Source of the DNA: an uncultured Dehalococcoidia bacterium
Lineage (GTDB): Bacteria; Chloroflexota; Dehalococcoidia; Lucifugimonadales; UBA1127
NCBI GenBank assembly: GCA_951812285.1
Contig: OX638292.1
Location: forward strand, 1,652,551-1,716,550
Direction: 5' to 3'
Length of the DNA stretch: 64,000 nucleotides
Made by a program: the position numbers and the translations under genes. This document shows, one piece after another, positions 53,513 to 62,887 of the stretch. Within the stretch, counting starts at the first letter, position 1. Each line of letters begins with the position of its first letter. The notes below the pieces were generated by a model, which had not been told where the DNA came from, did no database searches, and saw only the letters and a program-made list of their open reading frames with translations.

Positions 53513-53956
53513 TCACTCGAAAAGCGCGTAGCTGAGGGCGATGGCCGCCACCTGCGCCGCGAGACCTCCCGCAAGGGCGACGACCCCGGTTAGCAGCGGC
53601 CCTTGCCGGCCGCCCTGCACCGCCTTCTGGATGGCGTGGGCGGAGCATCCGGCGATGACGATGGTCAGGAAGACCTCGCCGTTGCTGTAGGTGCCCGAGG
53701 CGATGTCCGCCAGCCCCAGCAGGTATGCCCAGATGGCCACCATTGCCGCGAACCACACGCTGAGAATACCGACGGCGGCCCATACCCCGGCGAAGGTCCA
53801 CCGGGGGATGATCAGGAAGGCCAGGAGAGGCGGAACTATCTGAATGATGTGCCGCCCGAGGGTGTCGCTGACGATTCCCACTGCGATGAGGGCGACGGCG
53901 ACGACGAGGAGGCAAACGGCCACCTGCTTGATCTCGAGCGATAACTGCGGATTCAA
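53513..53956 (-). CDS. Small membrane protein, unknown function
   Basis: The protein has 147 residues with four predicted membrane helices (about 10-30, 34-55, 60-82 and 115-140). A short SGTYSNGE loop and a polar loop (AIQKAVQGGRQGP) separate helices. No family was recognised. It is between the zinc-ribbon coiled-coil gene and rnpB on the same strand; the 39-bp gap to the former suggests one transcript. Confidence 0.65.
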   Translation of the reverse strand: MNPQLSLEIKQVAVCLLVVAVALIAVGIVSDTLGRHIIQIVPPLLAFLIIPRWTFAGVWAAVGILSVWFAAMVAIWAYLLGLADIASGTYSNGEVFLTIVIAGCSAHAIQKAVQGGRQGPLLTGVVALAGGLAAQVAAIALSYALFE

Positions 53957-53995
53957 ACCTGACCTCGGTATCGGGATCTGCGTGGAGACTCGGGG

Positions 53996-54694
53996 CTACC
54001 CCGGATAGAGGAAGCGCCCGCAGTTGGGGCACCGGACAGGGTCGTGGGTGGAGCGCATCATCTGGAGCTCGTGTGAGGGTACGGCAATGATGCAGCCGCC
54101 GCACATGCCCCGCTCGACACGGGCGATGGCCTGTCCCCTGCTCGCCTCAAGGCTGCGGAAGCCCTTCAGCTCGGCGGCGGAGAGCGCGGCCTCCGCCTCG
54201 GTGCGCGCTGCGGCCATGTCGTCGGCGTGCTGCTGCAGGCGGCGCTGCTCGGCCTGGAGCGATGGCAGGGAACTTCGCCACTTGGACTCGGCCTCCCGGT
54301 AGGCGGCCTCAAGGTCGGCTGCGCGGGCCTGCGCGGTTTCCGCCTGCTCCATCTTAGCCAGTAGCTGCTCTTCCAGATTGCCCTCCCGCTCCTTGAAATG
54401 CGCAATCTCCCGCTGGAGGGCGAGCAGGTCCTTGGAGGCTGCGGTGCTGCCGCTGTAGAGCCGCTGTTCGAGCCCCTTCAGGCGCTCGATGGTGTCCTGC
54501 ATCTCGCCGTCGAGCTTGGCCTGCTCGGCTTCCAGGGCGGCGAGGCCCCGCTGGGCGCGGACGGCGAGGGCGTGGGCGTGGAGCGCGTTTTCGTCCCGTT
54601 CTATCCGTGCTGCGATGTCAGCAAGGTCGGTCTTGCTCCTTTTGAGGGCCAGCTCCAGTTCCTGGAGCCTGTAGAGGGCCTCGATGGTTGCCAT
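53996..54694 (-). CDS. Coiled-coil protein with C-terminal C4 zinc ribbon (DUF164/CdsZ-type)
   Basis: The protein has 232 residues. Residues 1-180 form a long antiparallel coiled coil rich in Glu, Lys, Leu and Ala. The C-terminus has the zinc ribbon MCGGCIIAVPSHELQMMRS ... VRCPNCGRFLY, with two Cys pairs about 23 residues apart. This matches the bacterial zf-RING_7/DUF164 family found near housekeeping genes. It is probably a nucleic-acid-binding or scaffold protein in the cytoplasm. Confidence 0.88.
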   Translation of the reverse strand: MATIEALYRLQELELALKRSKTDLADIAARIERDENALHAHALAVRAQRGLAALEAEQAKLDGEMQDTIERLKGLEQRLYSGSTAASKDLLALQREIAHFKEREGNLEEQLLAKMEQAETAQARAADLEAAYREAESKWRSSLPSLQAEQRRLQQHADDMAAARTEAEAALSAAELKGFRSLEASRGQAIARVERGMCGGCIIAVPSHELQMMRSTHDPVRCPNCGRFLYPG

Positions 54695-55165
54695 AGGCGT
54701 CGCTCACAGAGAGATTGTGGGGTGCGGGAAATAGGGCAACATTCTAGGAAGCGACCCTACGCGTGTCAACGAGTAGACGACGGGCGGGAGGACCCTGGAT
54801 AGACGATCACCTCGGCTGGCGAAAGGGGCATTTTCGAGCGTGGTCATACCCTCGCAACCCAAACGTCCGTTACAGCACTTAACGGGAAGTGCACGCGCGG
54901 GCAGCGGCGAGGAATCGCGGGCTTGTTCATCGAGCCTTTCCGTACCGAGACGCCGGCAAATTGATGCTGATGCTGATGCTGATGCGTTTCATTTTGTACA
55001 GGGGGTTGGTACCATAGAGAGCAACACAGCCATGACGTTGAGTGTGGAACCGTTGGGCCTTGAGCCGGCGACGGTGTTGCGCCGCCCGCCTGATCCGACC
55101 TTATCCAGCCTCCCGTTGTCCTGCGTTGAACCCACTCTGCCCCGGATTACAGAAGGGGAACAGTT
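54695..55165. other. Intergenic region between divergent genes
   Basis: This 471-bp stretch holds a short GATGCT tandem run (about four copies, 54963-54985). I see no convincing gene or RNA in it. It should contain promoters for both divergent genes, but no clear pair of boxes stands out. Confidence 0.5.
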
Positions 55166-56554
55166 ATGAAGAGGGTCTTGGTCGCAGTTTCAATTCTGCT
55201 GCTCACTGCGGGACTCATAGCCTGCACGGATGAGGCTCCAGAGACGGACACGGCGCCTGCGCCTACACCCCTTCCTACGTCGGCGCCCGCGACACCCGCA
55301 CCGGCGCCGACGGCCGAGCCAGCGTCGCCAACGGCTACGCCTCGACCGACGGTTGCCGCGCCAACGGCTGCACCGGCCGCAACCGTCGGGCCGCCGCCCA
55401 CGCCGGCCCCGCCGCCAAAGCCCTCTCTCAGCGAAATTCTGGACACTGCAAGGGCGGCCATAGTGCAGGTGGAGTCCTCCGGCGGGTTGGGATCCGGCTT
55501 CGTCTTCGACGAATTGGGATACGTCATGACCGCGGAGCACGTTGTGGGCGCCGACGCATCGGTGACCATCACGCACTCCAACGGCGAGGACGAGGTCGGC
55601 CTGGTTGTCGGCCGGGACGAGCTTCGCGACCTGGCTGTAGTGAAGATCAGCGGCGGCTCACACCTCACTGCGCTTCCGTTCGGTAACCTCGAGGACGTGT
55701 CGAAGGGCGACGAGGTATTGTCCACGGGGTTCACGCCCTTCAACGAGGCCACGACATCGACGGTGGGCATCGTGTCGGAGGTACTGCCGCACGATGAAGA
55801 GCAGTACGCGTACCTGCAGACCGACGCGACGTTCCACCAGGGGCAGAGCGGCGGCCCGGTGCTGACCGACGAGGGGCTCGTCGTGGGCGTGATCAGCCGC
55901 TCGCCGGCGACGACCAGCCCGCTGGTGACGCTGGGCTGGGCCATCGGCATGGACGACGAGACCAAGGAGCTCATCCGCCGGCTGCAGGAGGGCGAGGTCA
56001 ACCTGGTGCCGGTCCAACCCGGACCGGGGCACTCGTACCGCAACCCGGCGCCGCTGAACTACCCCGTCCGCGTGGTGAGCCGCTACTTCGACGGCAGCCC
56101 GCTGGCGCACGACATCACGATAGTGGAGGTCATCCGCGGAGAGCCGGCCTGGGAGATCATCCAGCAGGCGTACCGCTTCAACCTGCCGGCGTTCCCGGGC
56201 ACTGAGTACATGCTCGCCTGGGTGCGCATCGACTACACTCAGGGACCCGAGGGCCACACGGACTGGGTGAACCAGCTCGACTTCGGCCTGCTCTCCAGCG
56301 ACGGGCATGACTACATCATCCCCTTCAACGTCCGGCCGCCGCAGCCCTTCCTGAGCGCAAGGCTGTACCCGGGGGCCAGGATAGAGGCGTGGACGATCTG
56401 GCGGGTGGACGTCAATGACCCCAACCCGCTGCTGGTGTTCGGGCTGGACTCCTTCTACCGCGCCGGCAAGGCGTACTTCTCGACCGCTCCCGAGCTGGAA
56501 GAGGAGGCCGCAGAGGAAGCGGCAGAGGACACTGGAGTATCGGATAGCACATAG
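55166..56554 (+). CDS. Secreted trypsin-like (DegP/HtrA-type) serine protease lipoprotein
   Basis: The protein has 462 residues. The signal ends in a lipobox-like AGLIAC. A Pro/Ala/Thr-rich linker (about residues 25-85) leads to the protease domain with an intact triad: His in MTAEHVVGAD, Asp in RDLAVVKI and Ser in QGQSGGPVL. There is no PDZ domain. The C-terminal 180 residues (NYPVRVVSRYFDGSP ... GLLSSDGHDYIIP) form a beta-rich domain like the DUF4352 type. It degrades or processes extracytoplasmic proteins. It heads the export and peptide-uptake cluster. Confidence 0.88.
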   Translation: MKRVLVAVSILLLTAGLIACTDEAPETDTAPAPTPLPTSAPATPAPAPTAEPASPTATPRPTVAAPTAAPAATVGPPPTPAPPPKPSLSEILDTARAAIVQVESSGGLGSGFVFDELGYVMTAEHVVGADASVTITHSNGEDEVGLVVGRDELRDLAVVKISGGSHLTALPFGNLEDVSKGDEVLSTGFTPFNEATTSTVGIVSEVLPHDEEQYAYLQTDATFHQGQSGGPVLTDEGLVVGVISRSPATTSPLVTLGWAIGMDDETKELIRRLQEGEVNLVPVQPGPGHSYRNPAPLNYPVRVVSRYFDGSPLAHDITIVEVIRGEPAWEIIQQAYRFNLPAFPGTEYMLAWVRIDYTQGPEGHTDWVNQLDFGLLSSDGHDYIIPFNVRPPQPFLSARLYPGARIEAWTIWRVDVNDPNPLLVFGLDSFYRAGKAYFSTAPELEEEAAEEAAEDTGVSDST

Positions 56555-56669
56555 GGATGCGGCGTTTGGCCACATCCCTAGCATTGCCCTGACAACAGAA
56601 CACACAGCGTGGTGAGCAGGCGGCGTCGCATGTGATTGACGGGGCCGGGCCACCTTCAAGGAGAAGCAG

Positions 56670-57443
56670 ATGTTCAAGTCGACTTCGCTGGGAACGCTGA
56701 GCCTCACTCTCGTGCTGATCGCGCTTGCGCTGGGCATCGGAGTCGGCATCGGGTACGTGGCATTCGAACCGCGGTCCACCGAGGCGGCGTCCAACCTGGA
56801 CGCGAGCCAGGAACGGGTTGCACGGTTGGAAGCGTCTATAGCCGAGAAGGACTCGCGGTACCAGGAACTCCTTGACCAGGTGGCCGACTTCAAGGAGGAG
56901 ATCGCGCTCACCACTGCGACGAACGAGAACCTCATGGATGAAATTGAGCGACAGGGCGTGGCACTTGCGGCCGCAGAGGATGCACAGCGGGGCCTGCAAG
57001 TCGATCTCACGTCGACACAAGGGCAGGTGAGCGAGCTGGAGACGCAGATAGGCGCCGAAGCGGCGTTGACCGCACAGCTCTCCGACTTCAAGGAGGCGAT
57101 CACGCCGCTGGTAAACGATCGGCTGCTGCTGGTCGAGCTGCGGAAGGACACGCCCGACACGCTGGAGGAGGCGACGGAGTACTGGGAGACGTTGAAGGAC
57201 CTTGCCGTGGCCGCCGATCCCACGCTGGGGACGAAGGTGGACAGGGTCATCAACTTCCTGCCGACGTACTTCGAGTGGTTTGAAGGGGACTACGACAACA
57301 CGTGCGAATCGCTGCAGGCGTTCTTCGACACCGGGGCCGTGGAGTTCGGCACCCTCTCTGGCGACCTGCAGAGCGACATCTTCCTGCTCTTCATCAACCG
57401 GATCGACGTCGCGACCTCTCTCATCGACGAATTGGGGGGGTAA
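56670..57443 (+). CDS. Membrane-anchored coiled-coil protein
   Basis: The protein has 257 residues with AAGGAG upstream of ATG 56670. One N-terminal membrane segment (LSLTLVLIALALGIGVGIGY) is followed by a coiled coil (about residues 40-130, Glu/Gln-rich). A globular C-terminal domain follows, with one conserved Cys (NTCESLQAFFDTG). It is unrecognised at family level. It may anchor or space the cluster's secreted proteins. It is 115 bp after the protease gene and 56 bp before the next gene. Confidence 0.7.
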   Translation: MFKSTSLGTLSLTLVLIALALGIGVGIGYVAFEPRSTEAASNLDASQERVARLEASIAEKDSRYQELLDQVADFKEEIALTTATNENLMDEIERQGVALAAAEDAQRGLQVDLTSTQGQVSELETQIGAEAALTAQLSDFKEAITPLVNDRLLLVELRKDTPDTLEEATEYWETLKDLAVAADPTLGTKVDRVINFLPTYFEWFEGDYDNTCESLQAFFDTGAVEFGTLSGDLQSDIFLLFINRIDVATSLIDELGG

Positions 57444-57499
57444 CGCTGGACCGGGCAACGCCGGCACGATAACCAAGCAGACTGAAAGGGGATCAAGGC

Positions 57500-60028
57500 A
57501 TGAAGCGGAACATCAGGCTGGTCGTGGGGTTGCTGGCCCTCATTCTGCTGCAGACGGCGGCGCCGCACGCAGCCCTTGCCGAGGGGCCCGAGAACGACGC
57601 CAACACCCAGACCGACCCGGAGGAACTGGAACGCCGCGTGCCCCAAGTCGTGAGTCCGTTCTTCAACGAGGTTGAGAATTACGTCAACGTCGCGCCCTTC
57701 ACCTACTTGACGCCCTTCACGGACATCCTCTCCAGCTCCGTCGGCATCATGGCTCGCGGGCTGGACCCGCGGGGGCCGCTGACCTACCAGCACAAGGCCC
57801 GGAACAACTACGGGCCACCCCCCGGCCTCGCCTGGGAGAACATCCCAGAGGTCTTCATGGCCCCGGCCGCACCGCCGACCGCCCCGGTCTCGCAGGGCGC
57901 GGGGCTGGTGCCGTTCCGGGACCCGGCTCCGGCGTTCAGCCGTAACATCCTGATCCCGCGCGACTTCTCCAACGCGCCCATCCAGACGGAGCCGCACATC
58001 GCCGTGAACCCGAACGACCCGGACCACCTGGTCATGGGCGCAGTCGACTACAACTTCCCCAACATCAGCATCTATGTCTCCATCGACGGGGGCGTGACGT
58101 GGGAGGGCCCCTCGCAGCCGCCATTCCTCGCCGAGGACATCGGCGCCGGGGGCGACCCGGTGGTCGCATTCGACCGGGAGGGGAACGTCTACGTCATCTT
58201 CATCTCCATCGGCGTGGAGGAGTTCACCGTCGGGCCCGCCGCGGACGCGGCCACGGTGTCCAGCATCGGCATCACCAAGTCGGAGGACGGCGGCCGCACG
58301 TGGAATGAGCCCATCTCCACCTACCGCAGCACCATCGACAAGAACCTTGCCCCGAGCCGGAGCGGCCGCCTCGAGGGCGACATCAGCCTCGGGTTCCTGG
58401 ACAAGCCTTGGGTGACGATTGGCCCCAGCGCCGAGGACCCGGACAAGGACATCATCTACGTCACCTACACGCACTTTGAGTCCGTGTACCCCATCGTCTT
58501 CCCGTTCTCCGGCAACTTCCCGTTCTTCGGCGTTCCGGTGCTGGAGACGTCCATCCAAGTCGTGAGCTCGGACGACGGCGGCAGGAGCTGGACCCAACCC
58601 GTGGTGGTCAGCCCCGTCGTGCGGAGGGTTTTCGCAGCGGGAGGAGGCTCCGAGCCCGACGCGTCCGAGGAGGGCTCCTCCGACGTGGAACTGCAGGACG
58701 CCCCGGGGGAGGCCACCGGCTCGCAACGCGTGCTTCAGGGCTCGCAGCCGCAGGTCGCGAGCGACGGCACTGTCTACGTGACGTGGCTCGACAGCACGGA
58801 CGACGACTCGCAGGAGGGGCTCGCCGAGAACTACATCGCCCGCTCGGAGGACGACGGCAAGACCTTCGGCAAGCCCGTACGCACGACCGTCTTCAATGAG
58901 ACGGGGTTCTCGCCGCGCAACGGCTTCTTCCGCTACTGGGGATCGTCGTTCCCGCAGATTGCGACAGGGCCAGCGGACGAGGTGTACATCGTGTACGTCG
59001 GTCGACCGCCGGACTCGAGCGTCGACGACGGCGACGTCTATTTCACGCGTTCGCTGGACCGAGGCGAGACGTGGAGCCGCGCCAGGCAACTTAACGGCGA
59101 CGAGACGCACCACTTGCAGTTCTTCCCCAGCATCGCCACGTCGCCCAACGGCGACCTGCACGTGATGTGGGGCGACTTCCGCGACGACCGGGCGCAGACG
59201 CGCTATCACATCTACTACACGACCTCCACGAACCAGGGAAGCACATGGGGCTTCCGCGACGAGGAGCTGGACATCGACACGCCGGACACGCGGGTGACCG
59301 ACTTCCACTCCAACGCCAACAAGGGCTTCCCGGGCGGCGTCTTCATTGGGGACTACTTCTCCATCGCCGCCTCCGACAAGGACGTGTACATGGTGTGGGC
59401 GGATACGCGGCTGGGCGAGTTCGGCCCGACGAACCAGAAGATCGGGTTCACGCGCCGCGCGTCGATCCAGTCGCCCGAGGTGTTCCTGAACCCGCCGGCG
59501 GGCCCGGGCGGACAGCCCGTGACGCTGCAGGGCTTCAACTTCCAGCCCGACATCAACGTCCTCATCCGCGTCGGCGGGGTGTCGGTCGCCTCAGAGCGCA
59601 CGAACGACCTCGGACGGTTTACGAGCCAGGTGTTCATACCGATCTCAGGCGAGGGCGCGCACGCCATCGACGTGTTCGACGAGTCGGGCAACTTCGCGAC
59701 GTCGTCCTTCTTCATGGAATTCGGCTTCGACAACATCCAGGATACGCAGGAAGACCTCGTGGACCGGATGGGGGCGCTGGAGACGCAACTGCAAGGGTTA
59801 GGTGCGCTCGCGGCTGGGGCCGTCCCGGCGGCGCCGGCAGCGACGGCGGAGGCAGCGCAGGCGCCAGCGCCGGAGGTCGTCATACCGGAGATTCCGGCGC
59901 CGATCATCGAGGACACGCAGGCTCCGTGGTGGCTGCTGATCGTCGCGGTGGCGGGGACGGCGGTCGTCGTGGGCGGCTTGGCGTTCCTCGCGGCGCGAAA
60001 CACCTCGTCGAAACCGAGCGAATCGTAG
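57500..60028 (+). CDS. Secreted sialidase-fold (BNR/Asp-box) protein with TIG-like domain and C-terminal membrane anchor
   Basis: The protein has 842 residues and an N-terminal signal peptide (LLALILLQTAAPHAALA). From about residue 150 to 650 it carries Asp-box repeats: SIDGGVTWEG, SEDGGRTWNE, SDDGGRSWTQ, SEDDGKTFGK, SLDRGETWSRA and STNQGSTWG. These mark a six-bladed propeller. A TIG/IPT-like domain follows (PPAGPGGQPVTLQGFNFQPD). The C-terminus has an Ala/Pro-rich spacer and one membrane helix (WWLLIVAVAGTAVVVGGLAF). The sialidase catalytic Arg triad and the Tyr/Glu pair cannot be confirmed by eye, so it may be a binding protein rather than a glycosidase. Confidence 0.8.
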   Translation: MKRNIRLVVGLLALILLQTAAPHAALAEGPENDANTQTDPEELERRVPQVVSPFFNEVENYVNVAPFTYLTPFTDILSSSVGIMARGLDPRGPLTYQHKARNNYGPPPGLAWENIPEVFMAPAAPPTAPVSQGAGLVPFRDPAPAFSRNILIPRDFSNAPIQTEPHIAVNPNDPDHLVMGAVDYNFPNISIYVSIDGGVTWEGPSQPPFLAEDIGAGGDPVVAFDREGNVYVIFISIGVEEFTVGPAADAATVSSIGITKSEDGGRTWNEPISTYRSTIDKNLAPSRSGRLEGDISLGFLDKPWVTIGPSAEDPDKDIIYVTYTHFESVYPIVFPFSGNFPFFGVPVLETSIQVVSSDDGGRSWTQPVVVSPVVRRVFAAGGGSEPDASEEGSSDVELQDAPGEATGSQRVLQGSQPQVASDGTVYVTWLDSTDDDSQEGLAENYIARSEDDGKTFGKPVRTTVFNETGFSPRNGFFRYWGSSFPQIATGPADEVYIVYVGRPPDSSVDDGDVYFTRSLDRGETWSRARQLNGDETHHLQFFPSIATSPNGDLHVMWGDFRDDRAQTRYHIYYTTSTNQGSTWGFRDEELDIDTPDTRVTDFHSNANKGFPGGVFIGDYFSIAASDKDVYMVWADTRLGEFGPTNQKIGFTRRASIQSPEVFLNPPAGPGGQPVTLQGFNFQPDINVLIRVGGVSVASERTNDLGRFTSQVFIPISGEGAHAIDVFDESGNFATSSFFMEFGFDNIQDTQEDLVDRMGALETQLQGLGALAAGAVPAAPAATAEAAQAPAPEVVIPEIPAPIIEDTQAPWWLLIVAVAGTAVVVGGLAFLAARNTSSKPSES

Positions 60029-60125
60029 GCAGGCCAGTCTGAAAAGGTGAATAATGGTGGGGATGCGGGGCTGGACGGAGCCGCGTCCCCACGACGATGT
60101 TGAAAGCAGAAGAGGAGGAGGCCCC

Positions 60126-62738
60126 ATGCAGGCCCGTCGCTTCCGGCTGTTGCTCACCCTGAGCGTTGTCATGCTCCTTGCGCTCGCGCTGGGCGCGGGG
60201 ATTGCGTACGCCGCCGGCCCGGAGCAGGCGCAGAAGGGCCCTGCGGTGGACAAGGTCTACTTCAAGGCCTTCCACGTCGACCGCGCCCCGCTGGACCTGG
60301 AGCAGGGCAACATGGACCTCTACCTCTTCGGCCTCAAGACCGCGGCGGCCACCGAGCTGCGGGGCCGCGACGACCTGCAGATCTTCGAGGCGCCTGCGAC
60401 GACCAACTCGCTCATCCTGAACCCGGCGGACGCGCCCGAAGGACAGCTCAACCCCTTCTCGATTCGCGACGTCCGCTGGGCGGTGCAACACCTGGTGAAC
60501 CGGGAGTTCGTGGCGGGCGAGATCTACCGCGGCATGGCCGACCCGATGGTGACGCACGTCAGCCCGACGGACTTCGACCAGCTCACGGTATTCGATCTCA
60601 TCCGCGACCTGAACATCCGCTACGACCCGGAGTACGCGAGGGGGCTCATCAGCGACGCCATGACGGGCGCCGGGGCCGAGATGGTCGACGGCGTGTGGAA
60701 CTACAACGGCCAGCCCATCCGGATCAAGTTCATCATCCGCATCGAGGACGAGCGGCGAGAGATCGGCGACCTCGTCCGCGCGGAGCTGCGGGAGGCCGGC
60801 TTCCACGTCGACCCCGTGTACCAGAACTTCGCGCCGGCCATCCTGACGGTCTATGCGTCCAATCCGCAGGCCTTCCAGTGGCACATGTACACGGAGGGCT
60901 GGGGCCGCTCCGCCCCCAACCGGTACGACTACTCCTCCATAAACCAGTTCACGGCGCCGTGGACGGGCGGCATGCCGGGCTGGCGTGAGGCCGGCTTCTG
61001 GCAGTACGAGAACGATGAGCTCGACGAGATTGGCCAGCGCATCTTCACCGGCGACTTCAGCAACGAGGCAGAGCGCAACGAACTCTACCAGCGCGCCACC
61101 CGTATCGCCGTTGAGGACTCGGTGAGGGTGTGGGTCGCGACGGTGCAGAACAGCTTCGCGGCCAACAGCGAGCTGACGGGCGTCACGCAGGACCTCGTCG
61201 CCGGGCCCAAGGCGCCGTGGACGCTACGGGAGGCCGAGGTGCCGGGGCAGAGCGAACTCACCGTCGGGCACCTGTGGGTTTGGACGGAGCGCACGACGTG
61301 GAACCCCATCGGGGGATTCGGCGACGTCTACAGCACCGACATCTGGCGGAACCTGAGCGACCCGCCCATCTGGAACCACCCGTTCTCCGGTGTGCCACAG
61401 CCAATGCGGGCCTCGTTCGAGGTGGAGACTGCGGGGCCGTTGGGCAAGCTGCCGTTGCCCGCGGACGCGGTCATGGTCGACCCGCCGACGGACACGTGGC
61501 AGAACGTGGCCGCCGGGACGCAGGCGACCAGCAAGGTGACGCTCGACTACAGCAAGTACTTCTCGGCGGAGTGGCACCACGGCATCGACATCACGATGGC
61601 GGACGTCCTCTACTCCATCTACCAGGGCTTCGACATGGCCTACGACGAGGAGAAGTCGAAGGTGGAGCGGGCGCTGGCCGTGACGGCGCGCCCATTCCTT
61701 GAGACATTCAAGGGCATCCGCGTGCTGGACGAGAACCGGCTGGAGGTCTACGTGGACTTCTGGCACTTCGAGGAGAACTACATCGCGTCCTACGCCAGCC
61801 CGTCGAGCGTGTCCATGCCGTGGGAAGTGTTGGCGGCGATGGACGACCTCGTGTTCAACCAGCGTCGAGCCGCCTACAGCGACACCGCCGCGGCCCGATT
61901 CGACGTGCCGTGGATCAGCTTGGTGCAGGACCGCGACGCGCGGCTGGTGCGCACGACGCTGCTCGGCTTCCAGCGCGAGGACACGGTGCCGGAGAGCGTC
62001 TTCACGGTGAACGGGCGGTCATTCGTCACAGCGGATGAGAAGCAGGACCGTTACCAGGCGGTGCTCGACTGGTTCAGCGAGCACAACCTGATGGTCATCA
62101 GCAACGGCCCGTTCATGCTCACTCGCTACGACCCGCCGGCGCAGTTTGCGGAGCTGACGGCCAACCGGCACCCGGACTACCCCTTCTCCAAGGGCGACTT
62201 CAGCTTCGGCGAGGCCGAGCTCGTGCGGCTGTCCGACACGCCGTCGGCGCTGCAGATCGGCGCGGCAAACACGCTGTCGGTGCAGGTGGACGGGCCGGGC
62301 ACGGTTGGCCTGCAGTACACGCTCTTCGACCCGGCGGAGAACCGGGTGCTGGCGATGGGGCAGGCGGCGCCGGGCGCGGGCGGCGCGTTCACCATCGCGC
62401 TGGACCAGGCTGTTGGCGACAACTTGCAACCGGGGCTCTACCAGCTCTACCTCGGCGGCTACAGCGACGCCGTCTCCAGCATGACTCAGCGCCGCATCGA
62501 CCTCGAGGCATCGCTGGACGCAGTGGTGACGACGCCGAGCACGTCGGGGACTACGACGACCACGACTGACACGGCACAGCCCGAGACGTCGACCGACACA
62601 TCGCAGCCCGAGGCGCAGACGCCAACGCAGCAGGACACTGGCGGCGGTTGCGGCCGCGGCGAGCAGGCGGAGTCGGTGTACGCGCTCGCGGGGCTCGCGC
62701 TGTTGGGGCTGGTGTTCCGGCGGCGGTTCTGGCGGTAG
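60126..62738 (+). CDS. Family-5 substrate-binding protein with swapped halves and C-terminal sorting-like tail
   Basis: The protein has 870 residues from ATG 60126 (AGGAGGAG upstream) and a signal peptide. Residues about 35-390 match the C-terminal half of DppA-like proteins: DVRWAVQHLVNREFVAGEIY, YDPEYARGLI and NELYQRATRIAVEDS. Residues about 396-720 match the N-terminal half: ITMADVLYSIYQGF (ADDVVFS-type), GIRVLDENRLEVYV and ISNGPFMLTRYDP. This is the reverse of normal order. A beta-rich domain and a Thr-rich linker follow. The end GGGCGRGEQ, hydrophobic stretch and RRRFWR resemble a MYXO-CTERM-like sorting signal. It is encoded before two permeases, so it likely binds peptides or similar solutes. 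Confidence 0.82.
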   Translation: MQARRFRLLLTLSVVMLLALALGAGIAYAAGPEQAQKGPAVDKVYFKAFHVDRAPLDLEQGNMDLYLFGLKTAAATELRGRDDLQIFEAPATTNSLILNPADAPEGQLNPFSIRDVRWAVQHLVNREFVAGEIYRGMADPMVTHVSPTDFDQLTVFDLIRDLNIRYDPEYARGLISDAMTGAGAEMVDGVWNYNGQPIRIKFIIRIEDERREIGDLVRAELREAGFHVDPVYQNFAPAILTVYASNPQAFQWHMYTEGWGRSAPNRYDYSSINQFTAPWTGGMPGWREAGFWQYENDELDEIGQRIFTGDFSNEAERNELYQRATRIAVEDSVRVWVATVQNSFAANSELTGVTQDLVAGPKAPWTLREAEVPGQSELTVGHLWVWTERTTWNPIGGFGDVYSTDIWRNLSDPPIWNHPFSGVPQPMRASFEVETAGPLGKLPLPADAVMVDPPTDTWQNVAAGTQATSKVTLDYSKYFSAEWHHGIDITMADVLYSIYQGFDMAYDEEKSKVERALAVTARPFLETFKGIRVLDENRLEVYVDFWHFEENYIASYASPSSVSMPWEVLAAMDDLVFNQRRAAYSDTAAARFDVPWISLVQDRDARLVRTTLLGFQREDTVPESVFTVNGRSFVTADEKQDRYQAVLDWFSEHNLMVISNGPFMLTRYDPPAQFAELTANRHPDYPFSKGDFSFGEAELVRLSDTPSALQIGAANTLSVQVDGPGTVGLQYTLFDPAENRVLAMGQAAPGAGGAFTIALDQAVGDNLQPGLYQLYLGGYSDAVSSMTQRRIDLEASLDAVVTTPSTSGTTTTTTDTAQPETSTDTSQPEAQTPTQQDTGGGCGRGEQAESVYALAGLALLGLVFRRRFWR

Positions 62739-62887
62739 GGAGCTCATTCGACAGGAACTCAGCAGGGGCGGCTCCTTCGGGGCCGTCCCTTTCTTTGACC
62801 CGCACTCGCGCTTTGCCCCGTTGCCTTCGGTATACTGGTGCGAGCGGCACTGCGCCGCGCCGATCCTGAACCTGACGGAGGAGCCCA

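Noticed and set aside
53097..53593. Plus- and minus-strand frames in the RNase P region
   Set aside because: The sequence matches the conserved RNase P RNA core and has P1 pairing at its ends.
54963..54985. GATGCT tandem run as a regulatory or phase-variable repeat
   Set aside because: There are only about four copies, they are not in a gene, and there is no link to promoter boxes.
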